DNA from: Thermoguttaceae bacterium
GTDB taxonomy: Bacteria > Planctomycetota > Planctomycetia > Pirellulales > Thermoguttaceae
Length of the DNA: 45,745 nt
NCBI GenBank assembly: GCA_017652805.1
Contig: JAGCAH010000223.1
Location: 1 to 45,745, forward strand
Reading direction: 5' to 3'
Under the pieces are notes generated by a model. It ran no database searches. It was not told the DNA's origin and saw only the letters and a program-made list of their open reading frames with translations. Within the stretch, counting starts at the first letter, position 1. Every line of letters begins with the position of its first letter. Position numbers and translations under genes: made by a program. Of this stretch, positions 33,890-42,874 are shown in pieces.

Positions 33890-36800
33890 TCACCGGCCGG
33901 GAAGGAGTCCGGACATATCGCCGGAGGAAACCCCAGTTTCTGAAAGGCTCACGCCGATCTTCTCGGTATCGAGATTGAACGAGACGCTGTTGAACGTCTG
34001 CGTGCTGATCGGCGCGCCGATCCGTTCCTGCCGACTCAGCGTGGCGGGAGACAGGCCGTTGCCCGTCATCGACACCGTCCGTTTCCGATGATCGTATTTT
34101 ATCGTATCGGCGCGTCCGATAAAAGTCTGATATTTGAATCGCGCGTCGTCTCGGGCGGTTATCCCCATCGACCGCTCGGTCTCGCCCGACTGCGCCGACT
34201 CGGAGAGCTCCAGTTTGCCGCAGGAGAGATCGAACGTACCGGGCGGAAGCGGATCGATACCGTTGACGTCGAGATCGAGCTGCGGTTTTTCGCTCCCGAC
34301 CACCGCCAGACGAACATCCCCCTCGGCGTTCACGTGCCGGTCTCGGATATTCCCGACGATCCCGTTCCGAAAGACGAGGTGGAAATGAGTCCACGGTTTC
34401 TTCGCCTGCGCCAGGAGCGCCTCCTTCTGCGAATCGCCGCCGGTCCCGGCGGTGTCGCCGGCATCAATGTCGGGGGTCTCGACCATGCCCCGGAGCCAAC
34501 CCGGCCCGGAGACGGTTAAAACGCCGGTCTCGACCTCGATCTTCGCACTGGTCGCCTCGCCGCGAGCCCGTCCGCGGAGCGGCTTCTTTTCACCGGCGCC
34601 GGCGGTATCGGGGTCCGCCGGAACGACGCCGTTCCACGCCACGCTGACCGGAGCGGTGCGGGACCCCAGGCAGGTCGTCGTATTGAGCGGGAGTCTCTTG
34701 GCGCCGGAAGCGTCTTTCCCCATATCGAAATCGAAGATCTGAATCGGCTGTTTCAGACTCAGGACGATCATGGGGGATTTCAGCTCGACCGTACTCCCCT
34801 GCCGGACGATGACCTGATCGTCGTCTTTGGGACGTTCGGCGATCGACCCGTCTTCAGGCTGGGGTTTTCCGTGAAAGACGAGCTGCCGGCCGTCGAACGA
34901 CATGGAGCTCGGCCACCAGACCTCGACCGGCTCGTCCGAGACCGCGCCGCCGTCGGCCGACGGCATTCCCGAACCTTTCGGAATCGCGAACCGGAGTCGG
35001 CCGCGGCCTGACACCGAGAATCGATTCTCAGGCCGACTGACCTGAATATCCTTACCGATGAGAGTCAGGCCGCTCCCGACAAAGTTCGCCGGTGCGCCAT
35101 GGAGGGCGACCGTGACAAGGGAGGTTCCCGGATTCTCGATCTGAACGCTGTCCCCGTCGATCCGGAGGGTCTCTTTCCTTTCGAGCGGGTCGGTTTCTGT
35201 GACGCGGAACTCTCCCATCATCGTGACGAGCGGAACGTCGTACCCCTTGACCGGGCGCGGGGAAAGACAGATTTTCATCTCTCCCGCCGAAATGTCGAAC
35301 GTCGAGTTCCCCTCTTCTCCCATCATCGAGCCGCCGACGTCGAACGGGTTCCCTTTCGGCTTTTCGCCGACGAGCGACGAGCCCGCCGCGCCGCTCGGAT
35401 TCCGGTCGAAGACAAGATCGACCCTGTCCCGAATGAGGCACTTCCCGCGCGCGGCGGTCATCTCGACGTCCCCCGCCAGTTTCGCCGCCACCGGCGTGAT
35501 CTTCGGCATTTTCCCGTCCGAAGATCCTTCCTTCTTCCCCATCGGCGACTTAAACCAGAAATCGGCTTCCCGGGCGGTCAGCGAACCGAACAGGGTCGAG
35601 ACGACGCTGAGCCCGCCGCGAACCGACGCGACGTACATTTCCTTTTCTTCCGCGTCCGGAATGACCTGAACCTTTTCGTTCCAGGCGACGGAGAGATGCT
35701 CCGCCTCCTCGTCGGGCGAGTCGGTCGGCAGATCGGTTTCGAGGCGTCCCTTTCCGACGGCGATCAGCCGCTCGAGTCCCTCTTTGCCGTGGATATACTC
35801 GATCTGTTTTGAAATGAAGCTCAGCTTTCCGTACTGCAGAACGGTCTCCTCTTCCTCCTTCTGCGCCGCCGCGGGAATCGTATTTCCCGGAGTCGAGTCT
35901 TTGAGGGGGAAAAGCGCGAGCCGCTGCCGGGTGGGTTCGAAGGAGATGACCCCCGCCTCGGCGCTGACGAACCCCCCTTCGACCTGGAGCGACGACTTCC
36001 GTTCGGGCGAGCCGGTCGCGCTGATCCGGGAAGGTCTCAGCCGCGAGATTTTTCCGTTCGGCTTCCGTTTTCCCTTGTATAGCGATTCGAACTTGTCCAG
36101 CTTCTGCTGAAGTTCGCTGTCGCTGAGGTAGAAGGTGAGATAGTCGCACCGGATCGAGTCGGTCTGACGTTCTTCGTGAAACGCGGTGATCTCGACGTTT
36201 CCCGAAAAGCGCGCGCACCAGGTCGTCGGCCCCTCGTTCGGGTCCGGCTCGAAGATCACGCCGTCGCGGCACCGCACGTCCATCGTCACCTTCTTCGGCG
36301 TTTTACCGTCCCCCTGCGGCGCTTCTTCCGACCCGGGGTCGACCGACGCGCTTCCGTCCCACGGGTTCACGTCGGGGAGGGTCGGCAGAAAGTCGTCCAT
36401 TTCGAATTCGAGCCGGGTCAGTTTATTGAGCGTCACCTGACGGATCGAAAAGCCGTGGCCGACGTTCCCGTCGTTCAATTCGTCGTCGAGCGGCCCCTCT
36501 TCCGGCGCGGCATTCTCCCCTTCTTTCTTTTCTTCCGGAAGGGAAAGATCGATCGCCATACGGAGCCCGACCCCTTCGACCTGCCGCCGGCCGTAGTGAA
36601 TGATCACTTCGCTGTCGGTATTGATCGTTTCGAGGTTAAACGTGATGTTCCGGGTCGTCAGGCTGAAATTGTCGGCCGTGTTTTCGGGATCCATCACCGA
36701 CCGGATCGTGACCTGCCCCTGGAACTGCCCCCCCTCGACGTTGCTCGGCGAGAATCCCGCCGAAAGGGACTGAAAACTCAGTTTATCCTTGAATCGGAGT

Positions 36801-37216
36801 TCCACCTTATCGTTCGTCTCGATCACCACCGCGCGGCGGAACCGTTCCCGTTCCGAAAGATCCTTGTCGCCGCTCGGCCAGACGAAGGTGCACGCGTTGA
36901 ACGCGAGGGTCTCTTTGCCGGGTTCCGGTTCTTTCGGAAAAAGGAGGAGCCAGGAGCGGTCTTTGGCGATCACGCTCAGCGGATTGAGCCGACGCCAGTC
37001 GGTCGGGTTGGGAAAAACCTCGGCGAGGAGTTCGCTGTTCTCGCGGCTGATCCGTTCGACTTCCGACGACGCGTCGATCGTCGCGCGGGGCATCGACACC
37101 CGCTGCCGAACGGCGCGGGGCATGATGAACGTGGGAACGACGATCGCGGCGTAAACGACATACGCCCCCAGTCCGATCGCCAGTCCCACAAAGGTCAGCC
37201 AGAATTTGCTATACAC
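33890..37216 (-). CDS. Giant membrane-anchored OstA/LptA-LptC-like envelope protein
   Basis: A 1108-residue protein with one N-terminal transmembrane helix (about 5-30: FVGLAIGLGAYVVYAAIVV). A long, beta-rich extracytoplasmic region follows. Several segments have the rhythm of LptA/OstA beta-taco repeats, such as FSGNVEITAFHEERQ followed by CDYLTFYLSD, LAGDVEMTAARGK followed by DRVDLVFDR, and ADTIKYDHRKRTVSMTGNG near the C-terminus. Such domains bridge or carry lipopolysaccharide in LPS export. Start: GTG at 37216, preceded by GGAGGGG; an ATG four bases earlier is out of frame and soon stops, and the reading upstream of 37216 overlaps the barrel gene. It is third in an operon with a barrel gene 17 nt upstream. 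The LPS link is inference. Confidence 0.6.
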   Translation of the reverse strand: MYSKFWLTFVGLAIGLGAYVVYAAIVVPTFIMPRAVRQRVSMPRATIDASSEVERISRENSELLAEVFPNPTDWRRLNPLSVIAKDRSWLLLFPKEPEPGKETLAFNACTFVWPSGDKDLSERERFRRAVVIETNDKVELRFKDKLSFQSLSAGFSPSNVEGGQFQGQVTIRSVMDPENTADNFSLTTRNITFNLETINTDSEVIIHYGRRQVEGVGLRMAIDLSLPEEKKEGENAAPEEGPLDDELNDGNVGHGFSIRQVTLNKLTRLEFEMDDFLPTLPDVNPWDGSASVDPGSEEAPQGDGKTPKKVTMDVRCRDGVIFEPDPNEGPTTWCARFSGNVEITAFHEERQTDSIRCDYLTFYLSDSELQQKLDKFESLYKGKRKPNGKISRLRPSRISATGSPERKSSLQVEGGFVSAEAGVISFEPTRQRLALFPLKDSTPGNTIPAAAQKEEEETVLQYGKLSFISKQIEYIHGKEGLERLIAVGKGRLETDLPTDSPDEEAEHLSVAWNEKVQVIPDAEEKEMYVASVRGGLSVVSTLFGSLTAREADFWFKSPMGKKEGSSDGKMPKITPVAAKLAGDVEMTAARGKCLIRDRVDLVFDRNPSGAAGSSLVGEKPKGNPFDVGGSMMGEEGNSTFDISAGEMKICLSPRPVKGYDVPLVTMMGEFRVTETDPLERKETLRIDGDSVQIENPGTSLVTVALHGAPANFVGSGLTLIGKDIQVSRPENRFSVSGRGRLRFAIPKGSGMPSADGGAVSDEPVEVWWPSSMSFDGRQLVFHGKPQPEDGSIAERPKDDDQVIVRQGSTVELKSPMIVLSLKQPIQIFDFDMGKDASGAKRLPLNTTTCLGSRTAPVSVAWNGVVPADPDTAGAGEKKPLRGRARGEATSAKIEVETGVLTVSGPGWLRGMVETPDIDAGDTAGTGGDSQKEALLAQAKKPWTHFHLVFRNGIVGNIRDRHVNAEGDVRLAVVGSEKPQLDLDVNGIDPLPPGTFDLSCGKLELSESAQSGETERSMGITARDDARFKYQTFIGRADTIKYDHRKRTVSMTGNGLSPATLSRQERIGAPISTQTFNSVSFNLDTEKIGVSLSETGVSSGDMSGLLPGR

Positions 37217-37233
37217 GCATCCCCTCCGGCCGC

Positions 37234-38379
37234 CTAGTATTTGACATGGAACCCGCCCGAAACGGAATACGAGACGTTGTCCGGGGCGATGACATACGAG
37301 TAGTCGCAGAAGAGATCGACCATATCGCGCAGCTGCGCCGAGATGCCCGTTCCCAGAATGGCGTGGTCGCGCGGGAAGGTTTCGCCGCCGAACTCCGCGG
37401 CGATCGGGAACAGAAAGGTGTCGTCGGTCGTAAAGACGGTTTCGTCGCCGAACTCGTGCGCCCAGATTCCCTTGAGCTGAGGTCGGATCGTCGCCAGCGG
37501 GGTGGCGTACTCCCACGAGAAGCGGCTGCCGACAAACAGGCGCGCCGATTGGGGCGTTCGGCTGTCGTCATACGCCGAATCGTCGAACGGGTTGAATCCG
37601 CCGGCGCTCAGCGTGATATACCGCGCGCCGACGAACGGCTCGATGTGGGTGAACCCGCTGCTCAGTTTCAGACCCAGTTCGGTCTGGTAGTTCATCTGGG
37701 TCACGTTCCGTTTTTCGTTAAGCGAGGCGCCGGGAAGGTTCTTCTCGGCGCGGTTGCGGTTTCGGGCGACCCCGAGCGAGAGGTCCCAGTACCAGCGCGT
37801 TTCGCTGTAGGAGAAACGGGCCAATCCGCCGACCGAGGTGAGGCTCCCGTCGTAGCCGTACTCCTCCGGATCGATGTCCAGGTTGACGTTGACGGCGTGG
37901 AACCCGATCAGCGAGTTTTCAGTCAGAAGCCAGTCCGCGCCGAGCGTCTCGCCCCAGGCGCACGACTTAAACCCCCGTTTTATGTTCCTTTTGAGTGAAT
38001 CGCCGATAGGATCGGCTCCGTTGAGGAGATCTTCCACCGAGTACTCCTCCCAGGTCCGATCGGCCCACTGCCCGAAAGAGGTCCCGACGACCCGGAACCG
38101 GAACGGCGCGATCTCGAGCGTGCCGAAGTTTCCGCGGACGATTTCCGTAAAGAAGCCGGTCGGCCGAACGCCGCCGTCGAAGTCGGGCGCAAACGACACG
38201 GCCGGCCCCCCCTCGGGCGCCGGGGCGAAATCCCCGCCGAAGAACGTCGGCGCGCCGAATCGGAAGAAATCCGAAAAACGGCCGAGATAACCGGCCGTTC
38301 CCTCCCCCTCGAGCGCCGAGCCGAGCCGGGCGACACCAGCCAGAAGAATCGCGAGGAGGATCGGAAAGAGGTGTTTCAC
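37234..38379 (-). CDS. Outer-membrane autotransporter-type beta-barrel protein without passenger
   Basis: A 381-residue exported protein. A signal peptide (MKHLFPILLAILLAGVARLGSA) precedes a region that, after about 120 residues, has the alternating pattern of an autotransporter barrel. This includes RFSYSETRWYWDLSLGV, THIEPFVGARYITLSAGGF, RLFVGSRFSWEYATPL and the terminal strand VSGGFHVKY with a C-terminal Tyr. No long passenger is present. It starts at GTG (38377-38379) without a clear ribosome site, 27 nt after the preceding gene. The tight linkage to the OstA-like gene suggests an envelope role, possibly a receptor or translocation pore. Confidence 0.75.
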   Translation of the reverse strand: MKHLFPILLAILLAGVARLGSALEGEGTAGYLGRFSDFFRFGAPTFFGGDFAPAPEGGPAVSFAPDFDGGVRPTGFFTEIVRGNFGTLEIAPFRFRVVGTSFGQWADRTWEEYSVEDLLNGADPIGDSLKRNIKRGFKSCAWGETLGADWLLTENSLIGFHAVNVNLDIDPEEYGYDGSLTSVGGLARFSYSETRWYWDLSLGVARNRNRAEKNLPGASLNEKRNVTQMNYQTELGLKLSSGFTHIEPFVGARYITLSAGGFNPFDDSAYDDSRTPQSARLFVGSRFSWEYATPLATIRPQLKGIWAHEFGDETVFTTDDTFLFPIAAEFGGETFPRDHAILGTGISAQLRDMVDLFCDYSYVIAPDNVSYSVSGGFHVKY

Positions 38380-38406
38380 TCGATTTTCGGGGGTGTTGAT
38401 TCGGCT

Positions 38407-39204
38407 TTATTTCGGGTTAGACGGCGTGAGCATCGGAAGCCCGCCGGGAATGCGGTTTTCCGACTCCGCCCCGTCGGACGGCGTCATCGCCAGCCGGGTC
38501 GGCGGCGCCGGCTCGGCGTCCGACAGGAGGGTCTTTTCGGCGGGCGCCCCGGGAGCCGGTTCGGCGGCCGTCCCGGTAGTCGGCGCGGCGGCTGTTGTCT
38601 CGGCGGTGGGCGCGGCGGCAGCGGCGGTCTGGTCGCTCGGCGCGGCGGGCGCCGGTTCGGCGGCAGGCGCGCTCTCGGCCTCTTTGTGCGGAATCGGCAT
38701 CACCGCCTGGGCGGTCATCGCCGCGTCGTCGTTATTCCGCGAGACGACGAAGCCGGTCTCGTTCTTATCGAACCCGACGTTGACCGAGTGGGTTCCTTTC
38801 GGACTGAGCATAGCTATATACGCGCCCTGCCCCCCGTCGCCGGCTCCGATTTCGCAGAAAATCGGCGGGTCGTCGGTCGACGGGTCGCCGGTCGTGATCT
38901 GGAGTTTCCGGCCGACCATTTCGAGCCCCCCCACGTAGCGCGAGAGAACCTCGTTTTTCGCCAGAATGACGCCGTCTTTCAGTTCGATGAGGGGTTCCCC
39001 CGTCTCGCTGTGGCAGACCCAGATCCCGCCGGTCACTTTCAGCCGGTCGACCTGGAGTTCCTCGAACTGCGTCGCCGCCGCCTGTTCGGCCGCGGGCGGC
39101 TCGACCGGCTTGGGGGCGAGTTCCCCCTTCCAATGCAGAACGCCCAGAGCCGCGGCGCCGCCGGCGAGGGCCGAAATCACGATATTTTTGAATGTTCCGT
39201 TCAT
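38407..39204 (-). CDS. Membrane-anchored protein with Ala/Pro-rich tail, unknown function
   Basis: A 265-residue protein. It has an N-terminal hydrophobic anchor (VISALAGGAAALGVLHW), then a compact beta-rich domain (about 45-165) with LQVDRLKVTGGIWVC, LIELKDGVILAKNEV and GAYIAMLSPKGTHSVNVGF. The low-complexity Ala/Pro/Thr tail (about 178-250) resembles a periplasmic or cell-wall-spanning linker. I do not recognise a named family. It leads the operon with the barrel and OstA-like genes. A TATAAT lies about 55 nt upstream. Confidence 0.7.
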   Translation of the reverse strand: MNGTFKNIVISALAGGAAALGVLHWKGELAPKPVEPPAAEQAAATQFEELQVDRLKVTGGIWVCHSETGEPLIELKDGVILAKNEVLSRYVGGLEMVGRKLQITTGDPSTDDPPIFCEIGAGDGGQGAYIAMLSPKGTHSVNVGFDKNETGFVVSRNNDDAAMTAQAVMPIPHKEAESAPAAEPAPAAPSDQTAAAAAPTAETTAAAPTTGTAAEPAPGAPAEKTLLSDAEPAPPTRLAMTPSDGAESENRIPGGLPMLTPSNPK

Positions 39205-39257
39205 AGACCTGTTTCTTTCTCCGAAGGAATCGAATCGCCCCCGAAAAGGGGCGGGGA

Positions 39258-39286
39258 ATTATAGGGAACGGGGCGGGAAAAAGCCA
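39258..39286 (-). promoter_or_regulatory. Predicted promoter of the three-gene envelope operon
   Basis: Minus strand: -10 TATAAT (39258-39263) with a weak -35 TGGCTT (39281-39286) 17 bp away. Confidence 0.5.
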
Positions 39287-39413
39287 GCTCAATTTTGCGC
39301 GCGCAATATAGAGAGGCTTTTTCGCCAAGCAAGGGGTCAGATTACCCCCCGCGGCGGCCAAACGGGTCGGACCAAAACGGCAAAAACGGGAAAAGCGGGT
39401 TCTCTATTTTACC

Positions 39414-39672
39414 AGATCGGTACACTCGGAATAATCGGTACAACTCGCGTACTCGGAACGATCGATATCACTGCTACCACCCGTACGGGGAACCGGAAAA
39501 AACCGTTCGATTCGTTTTTTTGGGAATACCGGTATTAAATCTCTTTCCGATATTTCTGGGGAAATCAGTTGTTCCCTAAAAAGGGGCGTTGTGCGCATGG
39601 GCGGCGAAACCCGCAATTTCGGCACGACGTGCGCTGAAACCGCCCCTGAACTCAAACTAAGGAAGGTGAAAC
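39414..39672 (+). promoter_or_regulatory. Upstream region and leader of the porin gene
   Basis: ATCGGTACA occurs twice (39416-39424 and 39434-39442) and ACTCGGAA twice (39424-39431 and 39451-39458), which may be regulator sites. A weak promoter-like pair is TTCGTT with TATTAA near 39533-39538. The leader can form a long-range stem between AGGGGCG (near 39581) and CGCCCCT (near 39644), just before the GGAAGG ribosome site. No gene is seen in 39205-39672. Confidence 0.35.
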
Positions 39673-41016
39673 ATGGAAGTCAAAAGAAATTTTGGACGGA
39701 CCCTGTTGCTTGCCGCGATTTTCGGCGCGGCAAGCATAACCATGGCCGATGAGGCGAGTGATTTCATCACGACCGAGTCGTCCGCCGCCCCCGCGGCCGT
39801 CGAAGCGGTCGACGCCGACATACCGACCGCGGCGCCCGCCGAAAAGGCCAAGGCGGATTTTGTCGAGACGATGGTTCATCACGATACGATTCAGGCGTGG
39901 GACATCATCGAACTGGGCGGTTTCGTCAACGGCGGCGCGATTCTCAACACGCACGGCGCCGAATACAACATGGTCGGTTGCAACTCGGACCGCGATTTTC
40001 AGATGAACACCGCCTACATCCGCGCTGTGAAAAAGGCGCAGACCGGACGCGGTGCGCTCGACTGGGGTTTCGGAGCCGACGCCCTCATCGGCAGCGAAGG
40101 CCATCTGTTCCGCGGCTACACCGGTCTGGACAGCGACTGGACGACCGGCCACCGTTCCTCCGACTACAACCAGGTCGCCGAGCTTTCGGACGCCGAACGC
40201 GAGAACTACGCCGGCGCGATGCCGCAGCTCTACGGCGAATTTACGGTCAACAACTGGGATTTCAAGGCGGGCCGCTTCTACGGTCTGATGGGTTATGAAG
40301 GCCCGGGCGACAGCCGCTTCTTCTACACCTACGGCCGCGCGTTCGAACTGACCCCGGTCACGCACACCGGCGCGATCGCGACCTTCTCGGGAATCCAGAA
40401 CATTGACCTTTCGGTCGGCTGGGTGATGGGCGAGAACAACATGTTCAGCCGCCTATACGACGAAAGCCTGATCACCGGTGCGGTGAAGATCAAGAACGGC
40501 GACTGGCTCGGGCTCAAATACGCCTTCCTCGTCGGCGATGGCGCGCTGGGCGGAACGAGCGGCGACCTCTTCCGGAACGACGTGGTTCTGACCGCGAACC
40601 TGGGCAATTGCTGGGAAACCGCCCTTATGTACAACTACGGTAAATTCGACGGCGAATCGCCGGCGGGCGAATGGGGCAAAAGCGCCACGCTCAACGACCT
40701 GGCGCAGATGTACGGCAGTCTGAAATACCAGACCTATGGCGGGTTCCTCTACTACACGCTCAACCAGAACTGGAAGGTCGGCACACGCGGCGAATGGCAG
40801 CGCGGCAAGGCCGAAGGCGACGCGATGGAAATCTATGAATTCACCTTCGGCGCGAACTGGACCCCGACCGGCTACGACAACTTCGCGATCCGTCCGGAAA
40901 TCCGCTACGACAAAGTGCACACCGCCGACGCCAGCGGATACGAAGGGATGTTCGGCAACGGCCTGATCCACGACGATCAGTTCACCCTCGCCTGCGACAT
41001 GATCTACAAGTTCTGA
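39673..41016 (+). CDS. BBP2-type outer-membrane beta-barrel porin
   Basis: A 447-residue exported barrel. A signal peptide (TLLLAAIFGAASITMA-DE) is followed by an acidic Ala-rich spacer, then a barrel from about residue 78 (ELGGFVNGGAILNTHG). Alternating amphipathic strands follow (LDWGFGADALIGSEG, YGEFTVNNWDFKAGRFYGLMGYE, MIYKF ending in the C-terminal Phe needed for barrel insertion). It resembles the OmpL-like BBP2 porin group. Unusually even codon use and a strong GGAAGG ribosome site suggest high expression. It is closed by a strong terminator. It is divergent from the envelope operon. Confidence 0.85.
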   Translation: MEVKRNFGRTLLLAAIFGAASITMADEASDFITTESSAAPAAVEAVDADIPTAAPAEKAKADFVETMVHHDTIQAWDIIELGGFVNGGAILNTHGAEYNMVGCNSDRDFQMNTAYIRAVKKAQTGRGALDWGFGADALIGSEGHLFRGYTGLDSDWTTGHRSSDYNQVAELSDAERENYAGAMPQLYGEFTVNNWDFKAGRFYGLMGYEGPGDSRFFYTYGRAFELTPVTHTGAIATFSGIQNIDLSVGWVMGENNMFSRLYDESLITGAVKIKNGDWLGLKYAFLVGDGALGGTSGDLFRNDVVLTANLGNCWETALMYNYGKFDGESPAGEWGKSATLNDLAQMYGSLKYQTYGGFLYYTLNQNWKVGTRGEWQRGKAEGDAMEIYEFTFGANWTPTGYDNFAIRPEIRYDKVHTADASGYEGMFGNGLIHDDQFTLACDMIYKF

Positions 41017-41043
41017 GCCGTTTTCACCGGCTTAAACGAACGA

Positions 41044-41082
41044 AGCGGGAAGTCCCGATCGGGGCTTCCCGCCTTCTTTTTG
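41044..41082 (+). terminator. Terminator after the porin gene
   Basis: GCGGGAAG pairs with CTTCCCGC with an inner CCCGATCGGG stem, followed by CTTCTTTTT. Confidence 0.9.
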
Positions 41083-41104
41083 TGTACGGAGGCCGTTAAG
41101 GCGT

Positions 41105-41989
41105 CTAGCGCGCGGTGTGGATATCGTCTCCCGCGCGGTCGATCCAGCGGAAGAAGCGGAAATCGAGCTGACGCGGATCGATCTCTTCGGAGAAGCGGAA
41201 ATCCGCGTCCGGCGCCAGCTCCCACGAGCGCATCTGGTCGAGGAGCGGCTCGCAGGTCGGGTTGACCCGCATCGGGGTGACGGCGATCCGGCCTGAGGCG
41301 ACGGCGTCGAAATCGGTCGCCCCGCCGGTCGGTTCGGTCGGGTTCGGGTTCGGCCGGTCGGCGAGCCAGTAGTAAGGCCGGCTGATCGGGTCGTGCCGCT
41401 TTTCGTAGGACCCCCAATGCGGCGTGACGTCGATCGGAACGACCAGCGGCGCGCGGTTGGCGTCCTCTTTGAGCGCGGCGAACGGGATATTGATGTTATA
41501 CAGAGTTCCGCTGATATACGGATGTTCCAGAATCTTTTCGATCAGAACGGCCGCCAGTTCCGCCACGCGGTCGATCCGCGCGCCGGGACGCAGATCCGAG
41601 AACTGGGTCGAGACCGCCACGCTCGGGATTCCCTGCCACGCGCTCTCCTGGACCGCGGCGACGGTTCCCGAATAGAGGACGTTGATCCCGACGTTCAGGC
41701 CGTTGTTGATCCCGCTCACCACCAGGTCGGGCCGCCATCCGGCGAGTTCGGCGATGCCGATTTTAACACAGTCGACCGGGGTCCCCTCGACGGCGTAGCC
41801 CCAGAACTCGCCCCGGCGGAACGCCTTTTTGACCGTCAGCGGGGTCAGAAAGGTGATCCCCTGCCCCACCCCGCTCTGTTCGGAGGCGGGAGCGGCCACA
41901 CAGACCTCGCCCAAGCGGCGGAGGGCGGCGGCCATCGCCGCCAGACCGGAAGAGAGAATACCGTCGTCGTTCGTCAGTAGAATGCGCAT
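41105..41989 (-). CDS. surE: 5'/3'-nucleotidase SurE
   Basis: A survival-protein-E-family metal-dependent nucleotidase of about 294 residues. It has the N-terminal MRILLTNDDG with the paired Asp metal ligands D8 and D9, SEQSGVGQGITF near 39-50, and VVSGINNGLNVG near 90-101, all diagnostic. Start: the ATG at 41989 gives the family's usual N-terminus, but neither it nor the in-frame ATG at 42001 has a good ribosome site. The C-terminal 60 residues are longer than in E. coli. It dephosphorylates nucleoside monophosphates. It is divergent from hisH. Confidence 0.93.
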   Translation of the reverse strand: MRILLTNDDGILSSGLAAMAAALRRLGEVCVAAPASEQSGVGQGITFLTPLTVKKAFRRGEFWGYAVEGTPVDCVKIGIAELAGWRPDLVVSGINNGLNVGINVLYSGTVAAVQESAWQGIPSVAVSTQFSDLRPGARIDRVAELAAVLIEKILEHPYISGTLYNINIPFAALKEDANRAPLVVPIDVTPHWGSYEKRHDPISRPYYWLADRPNPNPTEPTGGATDFDAVASGRIAVTPMRVNPTCEPLLDQMRSWELAPDADFRFSEEIDPRQLDFRFFRWIDRAGDDIHTAR

Positions 41990-42099
41990 CGTTTTCAGCA
42001 TTGGGGTTATCGTTTCGAAGCGGGGGCGGCTCCCGATCAATTCAGCCGCGCTTATACCACTATAAGACGCGCGAGGCCGAAAAACGCCCCTCGCCGGTT

Positions 42100-42127
42100 A
42101 TTCTACCCGTTTTCGGGCGTTTGACAA
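42100..42127 (-). promoter_or_regulatory. Predicted surE promoter
   Basis: Minus strand: -35 TTGTCA (42122-42127), 16 bp, -10 TAGAAT (42100-42105). Confidence 0.6.
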
Positions 42128-42163
42128 GAATATTTGCCGCAAACCGCCGAAAATGCGGCTTCA

Positions 42164-42212
42164 CCCGTCTGGCGGAAAGGTGCCAACCAGTTAAAATACA
42201 TTTTTCGGCCGG
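42164..42212 (+). promoter_or_regulatory. Promoter block of hisH-hisF, copy A of a shared element
   Basis: CCCGTCTGGC, then -10 TAAAAT (42192-42197) set exactly 17 bp after CTGGCG (42169-42174), followed by a T tract and GGCCG. It is nearly identical in sequence and spacing to 43724-43770 ahead of guaA. Confidence 0.7.
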
Positions 42213-42244
42213 GCGCGGCCGGGCAGGTTCACGAAGGAAAGGCA

Positions 42245-42874
42245 ATGATCGGGATCATCAACTACAAGGCGGGGAACTCGCACAGCGTCATGAACGCGTG
42301 TAAAAAGATCGGCGTCGGCTGTAAATACGTCGCCCGACCCGAAGATTTCGACGGCGTCACGGCGGTGATCCTCCCCGGGGTCGGTTCGGCGAAAGCGACG
42401 CTCGGCTCGCTTCGCGAACTCGGCGTTCTTCCCCGTCTCGAAGAACTAGTGTTAAAAGAAAAGATCCCCTTCCTCGGCATCTGCGTCGGGCTTCAGATCC
42501 TCTTCGAGCACAGCGAAGAAGACGACGTCGACTGCCTGGGCTGGATCGGGGGGACCGTCGTCGAGTTCGACAACCGCCGCGTCCGCGTCCCGCAGATCGG
42601 CTGGAACCGGCTCACCTGGAAGAAGAGCGACCCGGTCCTCGCGGGGCTGGGCGAGAGCGAGTTTTTCTACTTCGTCAATTCCTACTACGCCAAGCCCGCC
42701 GACGAAGCCGACATCCTGGCGGCCGCCGACTACGACGGCGAATTCTGCGCCATGATCCGGCACGGGAACATCTACGCCAGTCAGTGCCACATCGAAAAGA
42801 GCGGCATGGTCGGGCTGACGTTTTTAAAGAACTTCTGCGAAGGGGGGGCGGCGTCATGCTCGCGAATCGACTGA
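42245..42874 (+). CDS. hisH: HisH-family glutamine amidotransferase subunit
   Basis: A 209-residue class I glutaminase. The catalytic triad is intact: C80 (LGICVGLQ), H182 and E184 (CHIEKSG). The oxyanion loop LPGVGSAKATL (43-53) is also intact. It releases ammonia from glutamine for a synthase partner, classically HisF in histidine biosynthesis. ATG at 42245 follows AAGGAAAGG. Its stop overlaps the start of the hisF-like gene by 19 nt, so translation is coupled. Because its partner is atypical, its role may lie outside histidine synthesis. No other his gene is in the window. Confidence 0.85.
   Translation: MIGIINYKAGNSHSVMNACKKIGVGCKYVARPEDFDGVTAVILPGVGSAKATLGSLRELGVLPRLEELVLKEKIPFLGICVGLQILFEHSEEDDVDCLGWIGGTVVEFDNRRVRVPQIGWNRLTWKKSDPVLAGLGESEFFYFVNSYYAKPADEADILAAADYDGEFCAMIRHGNIYASQCHIEKSGMVGLTFLKNFCEGGAASCSRID

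Noticed and set aside
37217-37516. N-terminal extension of the OstA-like protein by about 100 residues
   Set aside because: It is Arg-rich, overlaps the barrel gene in another frame, and would hide the transmembrane anchor; the GTG at 37216 has a good ribosome site.
39404-39655. Small minus-strand frame upstream of the porin
   Set aside because: It has no ribosome site and its Ser/Asp/Cys pattern merely reflects the short sequence repeats there.
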